A stretch of 64,000 nucleotides of DNA from an uncultured Clostridia bacterium. GTDB lineage: Bacteria > Bacillota > Clostridia > Oscillospirales > Acutalibacteraceae. Within the stretch, counting starts at the first letter, position 1, and the number at the start of each line of letters is the position of its first letter. Both the position numbers and the translations under genes were made by a program. Location of the stretch: positions 186,001 to 250,000 of the forward strand of contig CALHND010000004.1 in assembly GCA_938034875.1 (NCBI GenBank). The letters are read 5' to 3'. The notes beneath the pieces are model-generated. The model saw only the letters and a list, made by a program, of their open reading frames with translations. It had not been told where the DNA came from and searched no databases. Below are positions 16,282 to 23,472 of the stretch, one piece after another.

Positions 16282-17919
16282 TTAATCTCTGTTTGCAAGT
16301 ATCTTTAATGGATCATATCGCATAATAAACGCCACCGATGCCATACTTGCAACTAATGTTAGCAGTAGTCCCACGCCGAGCATTTGGAACACAACAGTTA
16401 GATTCATTGCGGAATTTACTTCGGTAATGTATTCTGCTGCACCACCAAACATATTTTCAAACGGATTATTGTTTCCGCCGCCGATATCATTGGGAACATC
16501 ATCAGGCATGCCACCCATATTTCCGCCAGGGAAGCCACCGCCGAAATTACCTGGGCGTCCAAAGTTTTCATTCAATTGGGTTTGCTGCATGTTTTGGCTT
16601 TCAACCTTGCCAGCCAAAAGTGCGTTTGTAACGGGCACAGAGCTTACTGCGCCAATACCTGCGCCAATAATTACAGCGATCATTGTAACCACAAGAATTT
16701 CGCACATAAACTGTGCGGCAACCTTCCATTTTTTCATACCCATTGCAGTTAAAACGCCAACCTCATATTTGCGTTCTCTAACATTAAAGATATTAAGAAC
16801 AACAAGAATAATGGCACCAATAATAAGGATAACAACAAGGAACCATCCAGCCATTGTGCTGAGTGTGTTCAGCGGAGTCAAACTGTTCTCAAAAGCAGTA
16901 AGGTCGGGCGATGATACAGTGTATGAATCATCAAGGCCAAGATCTCGAACTTCTTCCTCAAAAGCATAATATGCTTCGGTGTTTGCAAGAACATAAGTAC
17001 CCGAAATAGAACCGGTAATTGTACTATCACTTTCGCTGCCGGTGTTTTCATCGGTAATTGTTGTTGAAGCTTCGTCAGAAGCATCAAGTATTGTCTGCAG
17101 TGCGGCAGCACTCATATAAATCTGATTGGCAGGATCTTGGCTTTTACCAAACATTGACATAGAAAAGTCGTTGTTTGCGCTACTCGTATATAATCCCACA
17201 ATCTTTAGCTCGTATGTTTCGGTTTCAAGTGAAGGATTGGTAAGTATAATCGTATCTCCTACGGATAAATCGTTGAAAATAGCAAGTTCCTGTGAAATTA
17301 CACACTCTTTTTCGGTTGTACCTTCTTCAAACATTGTACCGCCATCTACTACAGAAGCAGTTCCGTCAATAAACGCGGTCATTGAACTATCGCTGCTGTA
17401 ACCGATAATGGAGAAATCTGACGAAGTAAACATTCCTTTATCGCCACGACCACCGCCGGGAAATCCCATTCCTCCGCCAAAGCCACCTGAACCCGAATCG
17501 CTTTCCGAGTCATCGGTTTCGTCTGTTACGGGTAACAATTCATCTGTTCCGTTAAAAGAGGCGGTTAAAGTATAATAGAATTCCTGAACCGAGTCAGCTG
17601 AAGCATATGTCTGATATTCCTCCAAGGTAAGCGAAGTGGCATTACCCATCATACTTGCAAATTGGTCACGGTCAAAACCACCACCGCCTTGATCTTTTCC
17701 GCCACCCATAATACTGTTCATCATCGAACTTCTGTCATATGATATGGTAGCAGTTATATTAAGTTCGTCTAAAGTGCTTTCTTTGGCACTTTCGGCGGCT
17801 TGTCTGATAGACAAACCTAGACAAGCAGAAACGGCAATTACTATAGCAATAATGCTTATCAGAACATTACGCCCTTTTGATCTGCCGATGCATCTCAAAG
17901 CGTTTTTAATAATGTACAT
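16282..17919 (-). CDS. FtsX/MacB-type ABC permease with Gly-rich extracellular loops
   Basis: This 545-residue permease has four membrane segments (about 20-40, 357-380, 405-432 and 505-532) in the MacB/FtsX arrangement, with a large external domain between the first two. The C-terminal FtsX domain shows NVRERKYEVGVLTAMGMKK. The external domain is broken by Gly-rich stretches near 70-82 (MGGGKDQGGGG) and 145-160 (SGGFGGGMGFPGGGRG). The loop between segments 3 and 4 is another (about 455-498: GGGFPGGNMGGMPDD). These echo loops in the adjacent lipoprotein and sensor kinase. I preferred ATG 17919 over 17925 because AAAGGA is then 8 nt upstream. It is transcribed first, with its ATPase, from a promoter with the shared direct repeat. 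Confidence 0.93.
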   Translation of the reverse strand: MYIIKNALRCIGRSKGRNVLISIIAIVIAVSACLGLSIRQAAESAKESTLDELNITATISYDRSSMMNSIMGGGKDQGGGGFDRDQFASMMGNATSLTLEEYQTYASADSVQEFYYTLTASFNGTDELLPVTDETDDSESDSGSGGFGGGMGFPGGGRGDKGMFTSSDFSIIGYSSDSSMTAFIDGTASVVDGGTMFEEGTTEKECVISQELAIFNDLSVGDTIILTNPSLETETYELKIVGLYTSSANNDFSMSMFGKSQDPANQIYMSAAALQTILDASDEASTTITDENTGSESDSTITGSISGTYVLANTEAYYAFEEEVRDLGLDDSYTVSSPDLTAFENSLTPLNTLSTMAGWFLVVILIIGAIILVVLNIFNVRERKYEVGVLTAMGMKKWKVAAQFMCEILVVTMIAVIIGAGIGAVSSVPVTNALLAGKVESQNMQQTQLNENFGRPGNFGGGFPGGNMGGMPDDVPNDIGGGNNNPFENMFGGAAEYITEVNSAMNLTVVFQMLGVGLLLTLVASMASVAFIMRYDPLKILANRD

Positions 17920-17958
17920 AATCATTTTCCTTTCTCGGAATTTATCCTATGGTTCAGT

Positions 17959-17990
17959 ATTATATAAAATAACATTGAAGAAAGATTGAA
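17959..17990 (-). promoter_or_regulatory. Promoter and direct-repeat operator of the ABC operon (site C)
   Basis: On the minus strand TTCAAT (17990-17985), 5 nt, TTCAAT (17979-17974), 9 nt, then TATAAT (17964-17959). This is the same as site B in every spacing. Upstream, 17991-18160 is AT-rich with no other recognisable feature. Confidence 0.75.
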
Positions 17991-18160
17991 AAAGGAAAAT
18001 TATTTTAAGTAGTATGAAAAATTTTGGAAACACCGCCGCAGTAATACCGCTTTAAAAGTTTATCTATTAATTATAAAAATAATATTTATTAAATTAGCAA
18101 TCTGTATTAATAAAATTATTTTAATTACTAAAACGAGTTAAAATAGTAGTTTATACATGT

Positions 18161-18176
18161 TACGGTGTACACCGTA
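18161..18176. repeat. Perfect 16-bp palindrome
   Basis: TACGGTGTACACCGTA is fully self-complementary and stands out by GC content in an AT-rich gap between divergent operons. It looks like a dimeric repressor operator, about 125 bp upstream of the DUF3343 gene. No regulator gene for it is identifiable in the window. Confidence 0.5.
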
Positions 18177-18200
18177 CCCAAACAAAATATTTAACAAAAG

Positions 18201-18234
18201 TGTCTCATGAATAATAATCTTGAGACATTTTTTT
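18201..18234 (+). terminator. Hairpin with T-run upstream of the DUF3343 gene
   Basis: The 7-bp stem TGTCTCA / TGAGACA with a 13-nt loop is followed by seven Ts on the plus strand. No plus-strand gene precedes it, so it would end a leader or short RNA upstream of the DUF3343-desulfurase pair. It could be an attenuator. On the minus strand the T-run is poor. Confidence 0.55.
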
Positions 18235-18301
18235 ATTTTTTGCATAATCTGATAATGAATGTAAAGAGCGCAACCATAATCAGAAAGGCAGGTATACTAA
18301 G

Positions 18302-18523
18302 GTGGGCGCAAACCTGATAATGGTCAGTTCGATAACCCACGCTATTCGGGGGCGAGACCTGCTGAAGAATAAAGGCTTTAAAGCAGCAATTGAAAAAACG
18401 CCCGGAAAGCTGGATACTGCCGGATGCGGATATAGTATTTCCGTACAGAACAATCCCGAAGCTGCTCTTAAAATTATTAAAGAGGCTGGCATTAAGGTTC
18501 TCGGCACTGCAGAAAGACAATAA
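18302..18523 (+). CDS. DUF3343 (putative Se/S carrier-like) protein
   Basis: This 73-residue protein matches the small DUF3343 fold: an N-terminal strand plus a helix built on a Ser-Ser-xx-Ala motif (LIMVSSITHAIRGRDLLKNK), then the conserved cysteine in DTAGCGYSISV, and a final helix-strand (ALKIIKEAGIKVLGT). DUF3343 has been proposed to carry sulfur or selenium on that cysteine. It starts at GTG 18302 behind an AGGCAGG-type site; no in-frame ATG lies upstream. The next gene, 20 bp on, is a cysteine desulfurase that could load the cysteine, so the two probably act together (inference). An antisense frame covers almost the same DNA and is judged a shadow. Confidence 0.82.
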   Translation: MGANLIMVSSITHAIRGRDLLKNKGFKAAIEKTPGKLDTAGCGYSISVQNNPEAALKIIKEAGIKVLGTAERQ

Positions 18524-18543
18524 GTTATTTCGGAGGAAAGTAT

Positions 18544-19692
18544 ATGATATATTTAGACAACGCGGCTACTACCTTTCCAAAACCGCAATGCGTTATGAAT
18601 GCGGTTAATGAATCATTAAAAAAATCAGCTAATCCAGGTCGCAGTGGCCATGTGCAATCCCAAAACACAGCAATAGCTATATACAATGTGCGCGAAAAGC
18701 TAAAGGACATGTTTGGGGCACCATCAGTTGAAAATGTTGTTTTCACGCTGAACTGCACGCACGCTGTGAATTATGTATTAAAGGGACTGCTTAAAAGCGG
18801 CGACCGCGTTGTCACCTCCTCCTTTGAGCATAATGCTGTTATGCGACCTCTTGAAAGTTTAAAAAAGAAAGGTGTTCGCGTTGATATAGCTGAGGCGTAT
18901 CTTGATGACAGAGATGCAACAATACGCTCATTTTCACGACTTATTAACACAAACACACGGCTTGTAATATGCACCGCAGCATCAAATGTAATAGGTCTTA
19001 AAATGCCAATTAAGGAAATAGGTTTAATGTGCAAACAGTATGGCGTAAAATTTGCAGTTGATGCAGCTCAGCTTGCAGGTTTATGTGATATAAATATGCA
19101 AGAATGCAACATCGACTACCTATGCATTGCTGCTCATAAAGGTCTGTATGCACCGATGGGCACGGGCGTACTGATTACTTGTGATAATGAGCTTCATACA
19201 ATTATAGAAGGCGGAACGGGTACCGCATCAATTATGCTTGAACAGCCGAGCGAGCTACCCGAAATGTATGAAAGCGGTACTGTAAATGTCCCCGGTATAT
19301 TAGGTATAGGAGCTGGAATAGATTTTATTAAATCAAAGGGCATGGATAAAATACGCTCCCACGAAATGCAGTTAATTACACGGTTATATAAACTGCTTCG
19401 CACAATGCCCGGCGTTAAACTTTACACCCCAATGCCTAATGATGATTATGCGCCGGTATTGTCATTTAACATAAGCGGTTTGAACAGTGTTGAAGCATCT
19501 AACGAATTATCAGACCTAGGTTTTGCAACAAGAGCGGGATTACACTGCGCCCCACTTGCTCATAAAAGAATTGGCACAATAGAAAGCGGAACGATAAGGG
19601 TTTGCCCGTCAGCTTTTACAAGTGTGCAGGATATAGATAAATTTGCTGCAGCTGTAAACCAAATTGCGTCAAAAAAACACTCAGTTTTTTGA
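18544..19692 (+). CDS. Cysteine desulfurase (class V aminotransferase family)
   Basis: This 382-residue PLP enzyme shows MIYLDNAATTFPKP, NPGRSGH, the PLP-binding Asp region FAVDAAQLAGL, the Schiff-base lysine in CIAAHKGLYAPMGTG, and a catalytic-loop cysteine in TRAGLHCAPLAH, then SGTIRVCPSAF. It belongs to the CsdA/SufS-like branch that takes sulfur (or selenium) from cysteine (or selenocysteine) to leave alanine. A GGAGG lies 8 nt before the ATG. It pairs with the DUF3343 gene just upstream, away from any suf/isc scaffold gene, which favours a dedicated carrier route over general Fe-S assembly. Confidence 0.9.
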   Translation: MIYLDNAATTFPKPQCVMNAVNESLKKSANPGRSGHVQSQNTAIAIYNVREKLKDMFGAPSVENVVFTLNCTHAVNYVLKGLLKSGDRVVTSSFEHNAVMRPLESLKKKGVRVDIAEAYLDDRDATIRSFSRLINTNTRLVICTAASNVIGLKMPIKEIGLMCKQYGVKFAVDAAQLAGLCDINMQECNIDYLCIAAHKGLYAPMGTGVLITCDNELHTIIEGGTGTASIMLEQPSELPEMYESGTVNVPGILGIGAGIDFIKSKGMDKIRSHEMQLITRLYKLLRTMPGVKLYTPMPNDDYAPVLSFNISGLNSVEASNELSDLGFATRAGLHCAPLAHKRIGTIESGTIRVCPSAFTSVQDIDKFAAAVNQIASKKHSVF

Positions 19693-19699
19693 AAAAGAC

Positions 19700-19728
19700 T
19701 TGAAAAATATTAATATCGGTGGTAAAAT
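19700..19728 (+). promoter_or_regulatory. Promoter of the pheST T-box transcript
   Basis: TTGAAA (19700-19705), a 17-nt spacer and TAAAAT (19723-19728) lie just after the desulfurase stop and directly before the T-box stem I. Confidence 0.7.
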
Positions 19729-19740
19729 GCTATTATTAAC

Positions 19741-20017
19741 GCGTTGATGAAGATAAGTAATCGAAAAAATTCGATATTCAGAGAATGTGCGTCACCGGCT
19801 GAAAGCGCACACATACCGATATTTGATGAAATTCACTTCGGAGCGGCACAGCTTAACCTGTCATATTTGACAATAGTAGGTTGTGACGGAGCATGACACC
19901 GTTATCTGGTCAAAACTAAGTGATTGCTGTGTTTTTTTACAGCTTTTATTAGGGTGGTACCGCGGAATAATTTTATTTATTTCGTCCCTTGTTCTATTTA
20001 GAACAAGGGACGTTTTT
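19741..20017 (+). promoter_or_regulatory. T-box leader, phenylalanine specifier
   Basis: The canonical T-box antiterminator sequence AGGGTGGTACCGCGG is at 19951-19965. Stem I elements lie upstream: GATGAAGATAAGTA near the base and a distal CAGAGAA. A specifier loop holds TTC, a Phe codon, at 19832-19834, followed by the usual purine. Uncharged tRNA-Phe is expected to bind and favour antitermination, so pheS, pheT and whatever follows are made when phenylalanine is scarce. The specifier agrees with the downstream genes. Confidence 0.93.
19983..20017 (+). terminator. T-box terminator hairpin
   Basis: The 13-bp perfect stem CGTCCCTTGTTCT / AGAACAAGGGACG has a 4-nt loop followed by TTTTT. It is the regulated terminator, mutually exclusive with the T-box antiterminator, and lies 40 nt before the pheS ATG. 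Confidence 0.95.
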
Positions 20018-20056
20018 ATTTTTGCAAATGTTTAATAATCTTTATGAGGTGATAAT

Positions 20057-21076
20057 ATGAAAGAGCAGATTAAGCAAATTCGCGAAATTGCCGAAGAGGC
20101 TATTAAGTCCGCACAGTCCGAACAGGACATTGAGGCACTGCGTATTCGCTTTCTCGGTAAAAAAGGTGAACTTACTGCTATTTTGAAGCAAATGGGTGGC
20201 GTTTCGCCTGAGGAAAGGCCGATAATCGGTCAATTAGCAAATGAAGTCAGAAGCTACATTGAAAATGAAATTTCTGAAATCAGCACAAAACTAAAATCCG
20301 AAGCTTCTGCCAAAAGGCTTGAAAACGAAAAAATTGATGTTACTATGCCTGGCAAAGCTACTACACTTGGTCAAAAAAATCCGCTTAACATCGTATTGGA
20401 TGAAGTTAAAGAAATATTCCTGGGCATGGGATTCGACGTTGCAGAAGGACCTGAAGTTGAGCTTGATTATTACAATTTTGAGGCTCTCAACATTCCAAAG
20501 GATCACCCTGCACGCGACACACAGGATACATTCTATATTACCGAAAATATTTTGCTTCGCACACAGACCTCGCCTGTTCAGGTCCGTATAATGGAAAAGC
20601 AGAAACCACCTATCCGTATAATTTCTCCGGGTCGAGTTTATCGTTCCGATGCAGTTGACGCAACACACTCCCCTGTTTTCCACCAAATCGAAGGACTTGT
20701 TGTTGACAAAGGCATTACTATGGGTGATTTAAAAGGAACTTTACAAGATTTTGCAAAGCGTCTTTATGGCGATGATTCGGTTTTCCGTTTCCGTCCTCAC
20801 CACTTCCCGTTTACCGAGCCGTCAGCAGAAATGGACACTATGTGCTTTAACTGCGGCGGAAAAGGCTGTCGTCTTTGCAAAGGCGAAGGCTGGATTGAAA
20901 TTCTCGGCTGCGGCATGGTACACCCAAAAGTTCTTGCAAACTGCGGCATTGACCCTGAAGAATACAGCGGATTCGCATTTGGTCTTGGACTTGAACGAAT
21001 TGTAATGCGCAGATTCGGCATTGACGATATGCGTCTTTTATTTGAAAACGACATTAGATTTTTAAATCAGTTTTAA
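20057..21076 (+). CDS. pheS: Phenylalanyl-tRNA synthetase alpha subunit
   Basis: PheS is the catalytic subunit of the alpha2-beta2 enzyme that charges tRNA-Phe. The 339-residue protein has an N-terminal coiled coil (about 1-90) and the class II core with motif 2 (ISPGRVYRSDAVDATHSPV, FHQIEGLVVD). Motif 3 is FAFGLGLERIVMRR. A cysteine cluster (MCFNCGGKGCRLCKGEGW) in the core is common in clostridial PheS and may bind a metal. AGGTG precedes the ATG. It is the first gene after the Phe T-box, and pheT follows after 15 bp. Confidence 0.98.
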   Translation: MKEQIKQIREIAEEAIKSAQSEQDIEALRIRFLGKKGELTAILKQMGGVSPEERPIIGQLANEVRSYIENEISEISTKLKSEASAKRLENEKIDVTMPGKATTLGQKNPLNIVLDEVKEIFLGMGFDVAEGPEVELDYYNFEALNIPKDHPARDTQDTFYITENILLRTQTSPVQVRIMEKQKPPIRIISPGRVYRSDAVDATHSPVFHQIEGLVVDKGITMGDLKGTLQDFAKRLYGDDSVFRFRPHHFPFTEPSAEMDTMCFNCGGKGCRLCKGEGWIEILGCGMVHPKVLANCGIDPEEYSGFAFGLGLERIVMRRFGIDDMRLLFENDIRFLNQF

Positions 21077-21091
21077 GGAGGTGCTTTAACA

Positions 21092-23461
21092 ATGGATCTT
21101 TCAATGAGATGGTTAAGTGAATTTGTAGATGTAGATGTCACACCACATGATTACAGCGAGGCATTGACAATGAGTGGCTCAAAAGTAGAGGGTTACTCTG
21201 TTGAAGCTGAAGAAATCACCGGTGTTAAAGTTGGTCGTGTTCTTTCAATAGAAAAACACCCCGATGCTGATAAGCTTGTAGTTTGTCAGCTCGATATGGG
21301 CACTGAACAGATTCAGATTGTCACCGGTGCTCAAAATTTAACTGTAGGTGACCTTGTTCCGGTAGCAACCGACGGCGCAAATTTGCCGAACGGTGTAAAA
21401 ATTAAAAAGGGCAAACTTCGTGGAGTTGTAAGCCAAGGCATGATGTGCTCAATTGCTGAGCTTGGCGTTACACTCAGTGACTTCCCTTATGCAATTGAAG
21501 ACGGAATATTTGTATTGCAGGAAGACTGCAAACCGGGTGATGATGTAAAGGAGGCAATTGGCCTTAACGATACAATTGTCGAATTTGAAATCACCTCTAA
21601 CCGACCCGACTGTTTGTCAGTCATAGGACTTGCACGCGAAACCGCAGTAACATTTGATAAACCGTTTAAAGAGCATACTCCGGTTGTTACCGAAAATGGT
21701 GGTGACATTAATGAGATGCTTGATGTAAAAGTTGAAACACCTCTTTGCAAGCGCTACATGGCTCGCGTTGTTAAAAATATTAAGGTAGCTCCTTCTCCCC
21801 GTTGGTTAAGAGAAAGATTAAGATCCAGCGGCGTTCGACCGATCAGCAACATTGTTGACATTACAAACTATGTAATGCTTGAATATGGTCAACCTATGCA
21901 CGCATTTGACTATAAGCTTGTCAGCGACGGAAAAATCCGTATCCGTCAAGCTGCCAAAGGTGAAAAAATAACCACTCTTGACGGCGTTGAACGCGAGCTT
22001 ACAGAAACAATGATGGTAATAGCCGATGCAAATAAACCCGTAGCCGTTGCAGGTGTTATGGGCGGTGAATTCAGCGGCATTATGGAAAACACCGATACAA
22101 TTGTATTTGAATCAGCCTGCTTTGACGGTTCGTCTGTCAGAACAACGGCAAAAGCACTTGGTATGCGCACCGATGCATCCGCTCGCTACGAAAAAGGATT
22201 ACCGGCAAAGCTGTGCGAATTTGCACTTGACCGTGCTTGCGAGCTTATAACAATGCTGGGTGCAGGTGAAGTTGTAGCAGGTTGCATTGACTGCGGCGAG
22301 TATGATAAAACTCCTAAAACAGTAAAATTTGAGCCGGAATGGACAAACAAATTCCTAGGAACAAACATTGAAAAAGCTCAAATGGTAAGTATTCTTGAGC
22401 GTCTTGGATTTACTGTTGACGGAGATACAATCACTGTTCCCTACTACCGCATTGATATTGAACACAAGGCTGATATAGCGGAGGAAATTGCACGCATTTA
22501 CGGATACAACGAAATACTCGACACCGGTATTCGCGGATGTGCAAACGGTAAAGTGACCGATAAACAGAAGTTTGAGAGACAGATTAACGATTGCATGCTG
22601 TCACTCGGATATTCGCAAATTAACACATATTCATACATCAGCCCGAAGGAATATGATTTAATCAATATGCCTAACGATGCTGATATGAGAAAATCAGTAA
22701 AAATTATGAATCCTCTTGGCGAGGACACATCATTGATGCGTAACACTACCCTGCCGTCTATTATGGAAATACTGTCACTCAATTATAAAAACAGAAATAT
22801 TTCTGCTAAACTTTACGAAATTGCCACCGAATACATTCCTCTGGGCGAAAATGAGCTGCCGATTGAACGCAAAGTTCTGACAGTCGGAGCATACGGTGGA
22901 GGCATCGATTTCTACGATATAAAAGGTGCAGTTGAAGAAACTCTGCGAAAAATGAATATTTCCGAGTGGGATGTTGAAGCATCTGAAAATGAATATGCAT
23001 TCCACCCAGGTAGAACTGCTGTTCTCTCCATTGGCGGAAAGCGACTCGGAATAATTGGACAGATTCACCCGACCGTTTGCGGCAACTATGATATTAACAG
23101 CGAAGTGTATGTTGCAATGATTGACTTTGAAACAGCTTATGCTTGCAGAGCCAATGAGCGCACTTATCACACATTACCCAGATATCCGTCAGTTTCACGC
23201 GACCTTGCTATTATCTGCGACAGAGATCTACCTGTACTGTCGCTCAAAAAAGCTATTGTAAATGCATCGGGTGCTTTACTCGAAAACGTTGAATTGTTCG
23301 ATGTTTACACCGGTGAGCAAATTGAAAAAGGTAAAAAAAGCGTTGCTTATTCTATTACATTGCGTTCAGACAGCGGCACGCTTAATGAAAAGCAAAGCGA
23401 TAAGGTAATATCGAAAATCATTGCCGAAGTTGAAAAGCTCGGTGCTACATTAAGATCATAA
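21092..23461 (+). CDS. pheT: Phenylalanyl-tRNA synthetase beta subunit
   Basis: At 789 residues this is full length for bacterial PheT. In order: a tRNA-binding OB domain (about 40-150, VGRVLSIEKHPDADKLVVCQ), the B3/B4 domain with the editing site (about 210-390, RPISNIVDITNYVMLEYGQP), B5 (about 405-475), the inactive class II-like core, and a C-terminal FDX-ACB anticodon-binding domain (HTLPRYPSVSRDLAIICD). It hydrolyses mischarged Tyr-tRNA-Phe and holds the tRNA for PheS. AAGGAGGTG gives a strong start. The gap to the next gene is only 11 bp with no terminator. Confidence 0.98.
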   Translation: MDLSMRWLSEFVDVDVTPHDYSEALTMSGSKVEGYSVEAEEITGVKVGRVLSIEKHPDADKLVVCQLDMGTEQIQIVTGAQNLTVGDLVPVATDGANLPNGVKIKKGKLRGVVSQGMMCSIAELGVTLSDFPYAIEDGIFVLQEDCKPGDDVKEAIGLNDTIVEFEITSNRPDCLSVIGLARETAVTFDKPFKEHTPVVTENGGDINEMLDVKVETPLCKRYMARVVKNIKVAPSPRWLRERLRSSGVRPISNIVDITNYVMLEYGQPMHAFDYKLVSDGKIRIRQAAKGEKITTLDGVERELTETMMVIADANKPVAVAGVMGGEFSGIMENTDTIVFESACFDGSSVRTTAKALGMRTDASARYEKGLPAKLCEFALDRACELITMLGAGEVVAGCIDCGEYDKTPKTVKFEPEWTNKFLGTNIEKAQMVSILERLGFTVDGDTITVPYYRIDIEHKADIAEEIARIYGYNEILDTGIRGCANGKVTDKQKFERQINDCMLSLGYSQINTYSYISPKEYDLINMPNDADMRKSVKIMNPLGEDTSLMRNTTLPSIMEILSLNYKNRNISAKLYEIATEYIPLGENELPIERKVLTVGAYGGGIDFYDIKGAVEETLRKMNISEWDVEASENEYAFHPGRTAVLSIGGKRLGIIGQIHPTVCGNYDINSEVYVAMIDFETAYACRANERTYHTLPRYPSVSRDLAIICDRDLPVLSLKKAIVNASGALLENVELFDVYTGEQIEKGKKSVAYSITLRSDSGTLNEKQSDKVISKIIAEVEKLGATLRS

Positions 23462-23472
23462 GGAGTATAATA

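Noticed and set aside
16427..16969. Plus-strand 180-codon frame opposite the ABC permease
   Set aside because: Pro-rich mirror of the Gly-rich coding strand of a well-supported permease; an antisense shadow.
18233..18520. Minus-strand frame of 95 codons opposite the DUF3343 gene
   Set aside because: It overlaps a plus-strand frame with a clear family pattern, runs through the T-run of a hairpin, and shows no family resemblance.
20850..20900. Cysteine cluster in PheS as a sign of a foreign zinc-finger insertion
   Set aside because: The same CxxCxGxGCxxCxGxGW pattern is common in clostridial PheS and the flanking motifs are intact.
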